Assembly: GCA_947170495.1 (NCBI GenBank)
Contig: CAMVUB010000017.1
Coordinates: 1 to 51,200, forward strand
DNA from: an uncultured Prevotellaceae bacterium
GTDB lineage: Bacteria; Bacteroidota; Bacteroidia; Bacteroidales; Bacteroidaceae
Length of the DNA stretch: 51,200 nt
Reading direction: 5' to 3'
The notes beneath the pieces were generated by a model. The model had not been told where the DNA came from. It worked only from the letters and a program-made list of their open reading frames with translations, and did not search any database. Both the position numbers and the translations under genes were made by a program. The first letter of the stretch is position 1, and each line of letters opens with the position of its first letter. Positions 39,513 to 48,200 of the stretch are shown piece after piece.

Positions 39513-41534
39513 TTAAGGGGTGAGGCGGTCTTCGTTCATGCGAGACATATATTGTTGGATGATGGCTTTCAGCTCTCGTTCCATCGAAGCCTGCAGCTGA
39601 GGCTCCTCATTGATGAGGTTATGCTGAAGGAGGCTATCGGTGAGGGCATAGATGGCGTGCGTATGCATGGTACCGAACTGCAACAAGCGGTTGTGCTTTA
39701 CATACTGATAGATGCCGTTGTTGTAGTTGACGGCCCAGGTGCTGTCGGCAGGCGTGTGGAAGAGGTCGCAGCCGAAGGCGAGATAGGGCTCGTTGTGATT
39801 GAGGAGGCCTAGGACGCTGGGCATGATGTCGATGTGTTGGGCGATGGCTTCACGCATGCCGGCCTCGAAGAGCTCGCCGCTGGGATCGTAGAAGATGATG
39901 GGCGAGCAGAAACCGCCGATATCATTCTGGTAGAAGGCGTGGTCGCTGAGGTTCGTATGGTCTGAGGTGAGCACGAAGAGCGTGTTCTTGAACCACGGTT
40001 GTTTGCGGGCCTCTTCGAAGAAACGGCGCAGGGCGTGGTCTGTGTAGCGGATGCACTTGTGGATGATGATGCCCTCCTCGGGGAAGGTGTCGCGATAGGC
40101 TTCGGGTATCGTATAGGGGTGGTGGCTGGTGGCGGTGAAGAGGGCGGTCATGAAAGGTTCTTTCAGTTCCGACATCTTTGCACAGTAGAACTGCATGAAG
40201 GGCTCGTCCCAGATGGCCCACATGCCGTCGAAATCCTTATCCCCACGAAAACGGGAGTCGGCGTTGAACTCGTCGCGCCCGAAATATTTCTGGAAACCTG
40301 TCTTGCGTGCAAAGGCCTGGAAACCCATGCTTCCGTTTTCGGCGCCATGGAAGAAGGCGGTCTCGTAGCCGTGTTTGTCAAGCTCCTGTGCCAGTCCGCC
40401 GAAGGTGTTCATGGAGGCCGGCGTCAGCACGAAGGGTTCCACAAACATGGGGATGGCGGAAAGGATGCTGGGCATTCCGTCGATGCTCTTGCGACCGTTG
40501 CAGAACGACCAGCGGAACGTGGCACTCTCACGGCAGAGCTCGTCTACGAAGGGAGTATAGCCAGCGTAATGTCCGTCCTCCAAGGTCTCGTTGAGGGCTC
40601 CGATATATTCGCGTCCGAAGCTTTCGATGATGAACACCACGACATTTTTCTTCACGAAGGCGCTGTCGGGTTGAGGCTGGTGGATGGGCGTGTAGATTTT
40701 CTCCATTTCATCGGCATCCTCATAGTAGTCAGGTGTGATAAACCTGGCTTTGCCAATCGTGCGGATAAGGGCGAAGGGCGTGTTCAGTATAACGGCGGCC
40801 TCGGCAGGACGCGCGACATACTGGTTGGCATTGGAGATGGTGATGGGACGCACGGCTGTGGTGGCACCGCCACGCATGCCAATAACGGTCAATGGAATGT
40901 AGGCGGCGAAGAGCACCAGATGCAGGAGGTAATAATAAACCCCTTGGGCCTTCGACGTGAAGACCGCGGTCTTATGGCTTGAAGACCGTGGTCTTACGGC
41001 CTGAAGACCGCGGTCTTCCGATGGAAGCCTATAAGCCTTCCACAGAAGTACCATGAAGGCGATGCCGATGAGCACCAAATACCAATGGCGCAACAGCTCA
41101 ACACCCACGATGCCTCCGAGGTTGCTTTCGTTGGAAAACTCTTGGAAGACGGTAGTCGTAGTACGACGTCCTGTGTATTGGAAGTAAACGGCATCGGACA
41201 GGTTGACGATGACGGACAGACTGTTCACCAGCAAGAAGAGCCCTTTTGCCATCATCTGCCACCAGCGACGTTCCTTCAGGTGCAGGGGAATGAGCATCAG
41301 TAGGGCATAGAGCGCGTTGGTATAGAGGATGGCCGAAGTGTCGAACATCCAGGCGCCCGTGAAGATGTCGCACAGTGAGTTGCCGCTCCAGAATTGGGGG
41401 AATGTAGCATAGTTCTCAGCCCAGAACGCCACACGGCACAGCCAATAGACCACGTAGGCCAAAGCCATATTGCACACAAAAGCCAACGGCGTGCGCAGCA
41501 GCGGAGAGGTTATATGTCTGGTATGAGTTCTCAA
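39513..41534 (-). CDS. LtaS/MdoB-like alkaline-phosphatase-fold transferase (1)
   Basis: The 673-residue product has about five N-terminal membrane helices and an extracytoplasmic sulfatase/phosphatase-fold domain (about 275-590). Metal-binding acid VVVFIIESFGREY and late metal ligands TSDHTNLSDHAFY are seen. The nucleophile region reads SFCNGRKSIDGMPSI, so the nucleophile is Ser where LtaS has Thr (GKTSD). Family enzymes transfer phosphoglycerol or phosphoethanolamine from phospholipids to glycans or lipids. The start is a TTG at 41534 that overlaps the upstream stop (TTGA); the next ATG would remove the first helix. A 22-base tandem repeat lies in the loop after TM5. Substrate unknown. Confidence 0.85.
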   Translation of the reverse strand: MRTHTRHITSPLLRTPLAFVCNMALAYVVYWLCRVAFWAENYATFPQFWSGNSLCDIFTGAWMFDTSAILYTNALYALLMLIPLHLKERRWWQMMAKGLFLLVNSLSVIVNLSDAVYFQYTGRRTTTTVFQEFSNESNLGGIVGVELLRHWYLVLIGIAFMVLLWKAYRLPSEDRGLQAVRPRSSSHKTAVFTSKAQGVYYYLLHLVLFAAYIPLTVIGMRGGATTAVRPITISNANQYVARPAEAAVILNTPFALIRTIGKARFITPDYYEDADEMEKIYTPIHQPQPDSAFVKKNVVVFIIESFGREYIGALNETLEDGHYAGYTPFVDELCRESATFRWSFCNGRKSIDGMPSILSAIPMFVEPFVLTPASMNTFGGLAQELDKHGYETAFFHGAENGSMGFQAFARKTGFQKYFGRDEFNADSRFRGDKDFDGMWAIWDEPFMQFYCAKMSELKEPFMTALFTATSHHPYTIPEAYRDTFPEEGIIIHKCIRYTDHALRRFFEEARKQPWFKNTLFVLTSDHTNLSDHAFYQNDIGGFCSPIIFYDPSGELFEAGMREAIAQHIDIMPSVLGLLNHNEPYLAFGCDLFHTPADSTWAVNYNNGIYQYVKHNRLLQFGTMHTHAIYALTDSLLQHNLINEEPQLQASMERELKAIIQQYMSRMNEDRLTP
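40960..41017. repeat. 22-base tandem repeat with AAGACCGCGGTCTT palindrome, inside a gene
   Basis: Three 14-base palindromes (40960-40973, 40982-40995 with one change, 41004-41017) recur exactly every 22 bases. They lie in the sulfatase-fold gene at about residues 173-192, in the cytoplasmic side of the loop after TM5 (protein SEDRGLQAVRPRSSSHKTAV). Because 22 is not a multiple of three, each unit is read in a different frame. Confidence 0.85.
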
Positions 41535-43348
41535 TGGTGTAAATCTAATGTTTTTAAGTCTGCAGTTGTGGCCTGCAGGATGGCTTTACCCATGCGTTCC
41601 AGATGTTGGGGTTGTGTGCTCTCTGTTACCGCGAAGCGCTGGGCATCGAGGTCATAGACAACGTAGCCTGTACTGTCCGTCAGTGCGAAGCCGTGGTTGA
41701 AAGTGTGGATGGCAAAGGGATAGGTATAGGAGGCACTCAGCACATCACGGCTCCAACGGAAGTCGTCATGGGGTAGGTGTAACTGGCCTAACAACGTGGC
41801 GGCGAGGTCTGTCTGGTTACAGAAGACGGGGATGTCCCTGGGGCCCTTGACAGCACCGCCGGCCCATATCAGGGGAATCCTGTTGCGCAGCGGATGGGTT
41901 ATCGAATAGTCCCAGTAATCCATGCTGTGATCTGGGATGAAGACGAGCAGCAGGTTGTCCCATTGTGGGGTCTGCTTCAACTTTCCGATGAAGTCGCCAA
42001 TGCAGGCGTCAAGGTAGGAGAAGGCATTGGGCACTTCATCCTCATATTTCTTGATGGGCACATCCCAAGGTTCGTGGGAGCTGAGGGTTGAGAAGCCGAT
42101 GAGATAGCGCTCGTCCTCGGGCATACCCATGATTTGTTGGTATAGGGTACAGAAGGTGATATCGTCCCTGACGCCCCATTTCGCAGAGCGCTGCTCCTGC
42201 TGCGTGTAGTCTTTCTTCCATGTGAGCGTCTCCCAACCTGTAGCTACCAGATAACTGCGCATATTGGTGAAATTGATGTCACCGCCATAGAGATAATAGG
42301 TGTGATAACCCTCTCTCCGCAAACTGGAGGCGATGCTGGGCAGATGGCGGGTCTTCTGAGGCATTTTCATGACGGAAGAGGTCGGAAACGAAGGGTAGCC
42401 GCTAAGGGTACACACGGTGCCGCGGTCTGTCCGATAGCTGTTACCGTAACAATTTGAGAAGTTGATGCCTTCGGCTTTCAGCCGTTGTAGGTTCGGCATA
42501 TATTCGCTGAAGAGGTCCCCCGCACTTTCCATGAGTACGATGACGATATTGGGCCGCTGGGTGGTGAGCAGGGTGTCAGTATCCGTGGATGCTGTGGGAT
42601 AGAGGCCTTCCAGCTGTGCTGCACATTCATCGTCGTCGTAGAAATGGTAGTCCACGATATGACTTGCCGTCTTCTCAAAAGAGGCCAGAAAGCTGAAAAC
42701 CGGGTTCACGGCAGCATGATTCAGGAACTGGTTCTGTGAGAAATAGACTTGCCCGATGTTGGTTGTTGATTCGCCTAGGCCGCCGCGGATGCCGATGACA
42801 ACTGGCGGGATACAGAGGATATAGAAGATCGTTTCACACGTTTTCTTTATGGTTGAAGCTGCAACATTTTTCCACCGATGCATAGGAATCACATAACCCC
42901 AGAAGATGAATACCGCCGTGGCCAATAGTATGAGCAGCCGGATGATGAGATAACCCGTGGATACGCTGGCGGCGGCTTCATTGGGGGAGGACAGGTATTG
43001 CAAACAAGAGGCATCAAGCTTGAATCGCCAGAAGGGGTATAGGCTGCAGTCTGCCACGAATGCCAAGGCAAAGGCGACGGAGATGATCATAAAATAGGTG
43101 TAAAAAACCTTGTTGATGACCGTGCGGCGATACCACCAGACACACACCATTGTCAAGAAGAATGGCAGTATGAGAAAATACAGTGCTGTTGAAAGGTCAA
43201 GCGTCAACCCGTGCCAGAGTACATCCTTCAAATCTGTGATTGTAAGGTCCCCTGTATGGCAACTCGCTATAAAGGCTATCTTGGCCATACAGAATACGAG
43301 AATCGTCCACAGATAGGTCCGAAGTAGGAATGTAACTCTTTGTCTCAT
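41531..43348 (-). CDS. LtaS/MdoB-like alkaline-phosphatase-fold transferase (2)
   Basis: The 605-residue product has five N-terminal membrane helices (RTYLWTILVFCMAKIAF onward) and a C-terminal sulfatase-fold domain (about 265-560). The metal-binding block is IVIVLMESAGDLF, the nucleophile block is SYRTDRGTVCTLSG with Thr, and the late ligands are LVFIPDHSMDYWD. It is a paralogue of the next gene, which has Ser at the nucleophile position. The start at 43348 (MRQRVTFLL) lies five bases after the GT9 stop; an upstream frame extends into that gene. The pair overlaps by four bases (TTGA), so the two are probably translated together. Confidence 0.85.
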   Translation of the reverse strand: MRQRVTFLLRTYLWTILVFCMAKIAFIASCHTGDLTITDLKDVLWHGLTLDLSTALYFLILPFFLTMVCVWWYRRTVINKVFYTYFMIISVAFALAFVADCSLYPFWRFKLDASCLQYLSSPNEAAASVSTGYLIIRLLILLATAVFIFWGYVIPMHRWKNVAASTIKKTCETIFYILCIPPVVIGIRGGLGESTTNIGQVYFSQNQFLNHAAVNPVFSFLASFEKTASHIVDYHFYDDDECAAQLEGLYPTASTDTDTLLTTQRPNIVIVLMESAGDLFSEYMPNLQRLKAEGINFSNCYGNSYRTDRGTVCTLSGYPSFPTSSVMKMPQKTRHLPSIASSLRREGYHTYYLYGGDINFTNMRSYLVATGWETLTWKKDYTQQEQRSAKWGVRDDITFCTLYQQIMGMPEDERYLIGFSTLSSHEPWDVPIKKYEDEVPNAFSYLDACIGDFIGKLKQTPQWDNLLLVFIPDHSMDYWDYSITHPLRNRIPLIWAGGAVKGPRDIPVFCNQTDLAATLLGQLHLPHDDFRWSRDVLSASYTYPFAIHTFNHGFALTDSTGYVVYDLDAQRFAVTESTQPQHLERMGKAILQATTADLKTLDLHH

Positions 43349-43353
43349 ACGAT

Positions 43354-44403
43354 CTATGCGTTGGCGCAGACGATGGCTGACACTTTCTCGACCACAGCTT
43401 CGGGAGTGATGCCTGTCAGACAACGATAGTCGCCGAATTGGCACGTTTTGTCACCATAGATGGAACAGGGGCGGCAGGGGAGGTCTGTGCGTTGCAGTAC
43501 GTTGTCGAGCTTTTGGCGATAGCCGAGGAAGCCCGCATAAGGGTGCGTGGCGCCCCAGATGCTGACGACGGGAACGGCAGCTAAGGCGGCCAGGTGCATA
43601 TTGCCGGAGTCCATGCTCACCATGACCTGGCAATGCGAGATGAGCGCCAGCTCCTCAGCGATGTTGTTGAGTTCCCCTGCCATGTTTTCGGCGTGAACAT
43701 AGCGCTCGGCCCATTGGCTGAGGATGTCGGATTCCGTTTTGCCTGCGCCGAAAAGGAATATGCGCGTGTCACCGCGTGCGTTGAGCTGACGGATGACCTC
43801 CTCCATCTGTTCCTGAGGATATGTCTTACCATCATGTATGGAAAACGGGGCGATGGCCACCCAATGAAGCTCGGGGCGCAAAGAGGGGTCGAAAGAGGGC
43901 ACTGCCGTGGAGAGGTCGGCACCTCCTTGAGGATAAAGGCTCTTGAAATCCAGCGACCAGTCATCGAAGCCCAGACGACGAAACACATCCACGTACTTCT
44001 CGAACATGCTCGTCTGCGGCACTTTTACCTCAGCAGATAGAAATGCTTTTCGTGCACGTCGGTCCTTTCGGATATGAGCCACGTGGTGTCCTGCGATATG
44101 CAAGCGCATGCGCAGCCATTTCGTGCGGAGCACGTCGTGCAGGTCGGCAACGTGTGTCGGCTGCAGGGCAAAGAGCCTTCGCGCCAGAAGGTTAAGTCCA
44201 TGGTAGCCTGCGTGCTCTCCTTTCAAGTCAGCAGCCATGAATCCTACGTTTGACGGCAGCAAACTGAAGAGCGGCTGCGCCCAAGGACGGCTTACCACCG
44301 TCACGCGGACGTCGGGGTGCTGACGGGCAAAGCTGTCAATGACGGGAATCGTCATCAACACGTCGCCCATAGCCGAAAAACGAAGAACAATAACGTGTGT
44401 CAT
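43354..44403 (-). CDS. GT9 (heptosyltransferase-like) glycosyltransferase
   Basis: The 349-residue product has the GT-B fold of ADP-heptose:LPS heptosyltransferases: IVLRFSAMGDVLMTIPVIDSF at the start and SMDSGNMHLAALAAVPVVSIWG, the donor-binding signature, near residue 255. A Cys-rich C-terminal segment follows (LPCRPCSIYG, CQFGDYRCL), seen in many Bacteroidetes GT9 proteins; it may bind metal. The acceptor is most likely the LPS core. The gene overlaps the DUF4254 gene by four bases (ATGA), a pairing typical of this phylum. Confidence 0.9.
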   Translation of the reverse strand: MTHVIVLRFSAMGDVLMTIPVIDSFARQHPDVRVTVVSRPWAQPLFSLLPSNVGFMAADLKGEHAGYHGLNLLARRLFALQPTHVADLHDVLRTKWLRMRLHIAGHHVAHIRKDRRARKAFLSAEVKVPQTSMFEKYVDVFRRLGFDDWSLDFKSLYPQGGADLSTAVPSFDPSLRPELHWVAIAPFSIHDGKTYPQEQMEEVIRQLNARGDTRIFLFGAGKTESDILSQWAERYVHAENMAGELNNIAEELALISHCQVMVSMDSGNMHLAALAAVPVVSIWGATHPYAGFLGYRQKLDNVLQRTDLPCRPCSIYGDKTCQFGDYRCLTGITPEAVVEKVSAIVCANA

Positions 44404-44999
44404 TTAGAATATAGCACGGGGTTCGTATCGGGGTCGTTGTACATCTTCATCTGCTTATACACCTTCATCCATTTGCGCCCGGCTTCGATGTCTGCCAAGA
44501 GCTGGTCGATAGCGGAGGAGAGGTCTATCTGCTGCTCCAGCAGCACGTTGAGCTTCTGCTGGCAGGTCGTACGATGTGCCTCGCTGGCATCGGAACGTTC
44601 CACCTGTTCACGCATATGATAGATCTTCAGCGCCAGGATGCTCAGACGATCGACGGCCCAGGCTGGGCTCTCTGTGTTGATGGTAGCATCGGGTAGCGGA
44701 GTGATATCATGGTACTTGGTATAGAAGTAGCTGTCGATGGTCTCCACCAAATCCGTGCGGTCTTGGTTGCTCTGGTCGATGCGACGTTTAATGGCCAAGG
44801 CCTCCAACGGGTCAATCTGCGGGTCACGGATGATGTCCTCTAGATGCCATTGTACCGTGTCAATCCAACACTTGCGATAGAGGTCGGCCTCGATGCCTTC
44901 GGTGTACGGATTCTGCATCGGAGTGTCCACATGGTCAGTCTTGTGGTAATTGAGAATGGCTTGCTCGAAGATGGGGCGTGCCAGCTCTGTGAATGTCAT
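44400..44999 (-). CDS. DUF4254 domain protein
   Basis: The 199-residue product matches DUF4254 in length and layout: an acidic, largely helical protein with no signal peptide. Notable parts are FTELARPIFEQAILNYHKTD at the start, the RCWIDTVQWHLEDIIRDP-like block (about 42-60) and a long helical C-terminal half. Its function is not known. In Bacteroidetes it is almost always next to a GT9 gene, so a role in LPS core assembly is inferred from context. It heads the minus-strand unit running to 37333 (seven genes). Confidence 0.85.
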   Translation of the reverse strand: MTFTELARPIFEQAILNYHKTDHVDTPMQNPYTEGIEADLYRKCWIDTVQWHLEDIIRDPQIDPLEALAIKRRIDQSNQDRTDLVETIDSYFYTKYHDITPLPDATINTESPAWAVDRLSILALKIYHMREQVERSDASEAHRTTCQQKLNVLLEQQIDLSSAIDQLLADIEAGRKWMKVYKQMKMYNDPDTNPVLYSK

Positions 45000-45129
45000 A
45001 AGCTGTAACTTTTAATGTTGTCAAGTGCGCAAAGTAACACATTTTTTTGCGCATGACCAAGTAAAGCGTGCATTTTCTTTATGTGGAGGCGTCCTTTGGG
45101 TAAAAGTTAGGTTAAAATCCATTTATTTT

Positions 45130-45161
45130 TTGCGCTATCTAAAAGAAAAGATGTACCTTTG
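45130..45161 (+). promoter_or_regulatory. Promoter of the rhamnogalacturonan lyase gene
   Basis: TTG (45130-45132), a 21-base spacer and TACCTTTG (45154-45161). The leader is about 45 bases to the ATG at 45211. Many earlier in-frame codons lie before the promoter and are unlikely to be used. Confidence 0.78.
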
Positions 45162-45210
45162 CCACGCAATTTGGTCATTTTCCTCGTATAAACGACAAAC
45201 AACATCATCA

Positions 45211-48200
45211 ATGAAACACAAAATCTTCCTAATCGTGACGCTGCTGAGCTTGTCAGTGGCAAGCTTCGCACAACGCATCACAGACAAGCTCGACCGTGGA
45301 CTTGTGGTGACTGTCGCTATGAGTGGTTCCGGTAACTTCATTTCATGGCGCATACTCCCAGAGGAGCACTATGATGTGACCTATAACCTCTACTGCAATG
45401 GAAGTCTCCTCAAGAGTGGACTTACAGTGAGTAACTATGTACATAGTGCAGGTAATGTCAACAGCAAGTATCAGGTGGCACCTGTCTTTCGCGGGGAGGT
45501 CGGCCCGCTCTGCCCAGAGGTGACACGCTGGACGGGCATTTCGAATTTAACCAATGGGGTGAGTGACAATCCTCACACGGGTTATATCGATATCAAATGC
45601 CAGCCTGCAGTAGATAGGGACAATCAAGTTTGCACAGACCAATACGAATTTAATGACTGCGTGGCTGCCGATGTGGATGGCGATGGTCAGGTGGAGCTTG
45701 TGTGCAAGCGTAACTATACTGGTGGCGTGAATGATGCTAATAATAAAACGCGATTCCATCGGATTGAAGTCATTAAACTCAATGGTACGCGTCTTTGGTG
45801 GATAGACCTTGGACCGAACATGATGGCAGGCCCGGATGAGCAGTGGGATGCGGTGGCCTATGACTGGGATATGGATGGCAAGGCAGAGGTGTTGTTGCGC
45901 GGTGCTAACAATATGTATGTTCACACCAAAACAGGGCACGATATCGCCATCGGTAATATGAACTATTATGCCCCACGCGACCAATATACCTGTGTGGGCG
46001 ACGAGTTCCTGCTCTATCTGAACGGTGAAACCGGCGAACCTTATGGGTGGAATGGCACACAGGACACATTCACCCCCATGGCCTATCCCCTAAAACGCTA
46101 CGAAAATGGTGAATCGCAGAGCCTGGCGGTTTGGGGTAAGGATGGAGATGGCGGCCATCGCTCCACGAAGCACTACTTCGGTGCTCCTTATCTCGATGGG
46201 CAGCGACCCAGCATCTTCCTTGGCCGTGGATGCTATACGCGTCATAAGTTTGTGGCCTTCAATGTGGATCCTTCTACGCACGAGTTGACACAGCTCTGGT
46301 ATTGGACCAATAATGTGGGCTGGGGTAGCCCTTGGTATGGTAATGGCTACCATAACTTTGCCATCCAGGATGTGGATATGGACGGACGTGATGAAATCGT
46401 CTTCGGCTCCATGGTCATTGATGATAATGGTAAAGGACTCAGCACTACAGGCCTTGGTCATGGCGATGCACAGCATTGCAGCGATCTCGACCCCTATCGT
46501 TGGGGACTGGAACAATTCTGTTGCAATGAGGACGAGCCAGCCATGAACTACCGCAATGCGACAACATCACAATTCTATTATCGTATGCAGAGCACGGGCG
46601 ACGATGGCCGTGCATTGGCGGGCAACTTCACCAACCGGTATCCTGGCAGTGTGGGACAGACCTCGCAGACGGGCGTCCTCAGTCTTACCGCAGATAGGGT
46701 CATCAGTGGACAGAGTGGCTATGCTTTGAACTTCCGAATCTACTGGGACGGCGACCTGTGCTCCGAGATCCTTGACAGTCCAGGAACAGCTAAGGCAGCA
46801 AAGATCGAGAAACTCGACGGCGGTCGTATCTTCAACTCTGAAGGCCACCTCAACAATGATTCTAAGAACAATGCTTGTTTGACAGGCGACATCCTCGGTG
46901 ACTGGCGTGAAGAGCTGCTTGTGGCCAATGGTACAGATATGCGTCTTTATACCACTTCGCGCCCAACAACCTTCCGCATTCCTTCGCTGTGGTTCGATCA
47001 CGGCTATCGCAATGGTATGGTATGGGAAACCATTGGCTATAATCAACCTCCACATCCCAGCTACTTCCTCGGTGAAATGGAGGGTATCACGGCCGCCCCG
47101 CCGGCTCTCACAACCACAGGACGCGAGCTCATCGCAAACGGTGGAACCATTGGGGCCGACATGAATGGCAAACAGGTGCTGGCCTTTGCCAACGATAACT
47201 TCTCAGTCACCATTGCCGAGGGCGCTCAGCCGCATGTGGCATTCTTTAATGTCCCCGGGTGGGTACAGGGTAACAATCCCTCTGAGACAAGCAGCAAAAT
47301 TGCACCGACATATACCACCTACACCTGTACGGCTACGGGTGGTGGCTTTGCCGGCGCGACACGACTCGTAAAGCAGGGCGAGGGTGAGTTGATTCTTCCT
47401 GCAGTTGCCATGAACCACACGGCTCCCTCCGACATCTGGAATGGAACGCTCACGTTCTCCGGCACCATGCTGCAGTCCACCCTCTGGCTTAACCGTCATA
47501 CGGCACTCAACTCTGACGGCGGTGCCTTTAGGTGTATCAAAGCGGATTATAATTCCACTATCCGTCCTGGAGGTGCAGATAAGCGTGGCAATATAACCAC
47601 AGACTCGTTGATGCTTGGATTCGGTTCTCGCTTGCAACTGGATATCTATGCTGATGGCATTCAGGCTGATAAGATTTCGGCACGCTTGCTCAATATAGAC
47701 TCCAGACTCACTGGCAATTGGCTTACCTATGGGCCTAAGTATCGTGTACCGGTCATAGAACTCGTCAATCATGGCAGCGAGATAGCCGCCGGAGAGTATC
47801 TCATCATGGATGGGCTGGAATTAGTCGAGGGTAACCTCGATGACATTATTATTGAGGGATTGGGTACACAGAAGAAAACCGCACTCCGTCAGGACGGTAA
47901 CAAACTCTACCTTGATGTGAGCGATGTTCGTGCAGCGAGCGACATCACGTGGACGGGAGCAGAAAGTGCGGACTGGCAGTTTGGCGGAGCCAACAACTTC
48001 AGACTCACGGAGCAGGCTGAGGGCAGTGAAGAGTATTTTGTCACAGGTGATGTCGTGCGCTTCACTGACGAGGCATCGAAAAGCAGTGTGAATATCAGAG
48101 GCGATATCGAAGCCGACAGTGTCATTGTGGATGCCTCGAAAAGCTATACGTTTAAATGGATAGGTGGTATCGTCGGTGCAACCACCCTCGTCAAACGTGG

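Noticed and set aside
40960..41017. The 22-base palindromic array as a CRISPR array
   Set aside because: Units are 14-base palindromes with 8-base intervals, too short for spacers, and the whole array is in an open reading frame.
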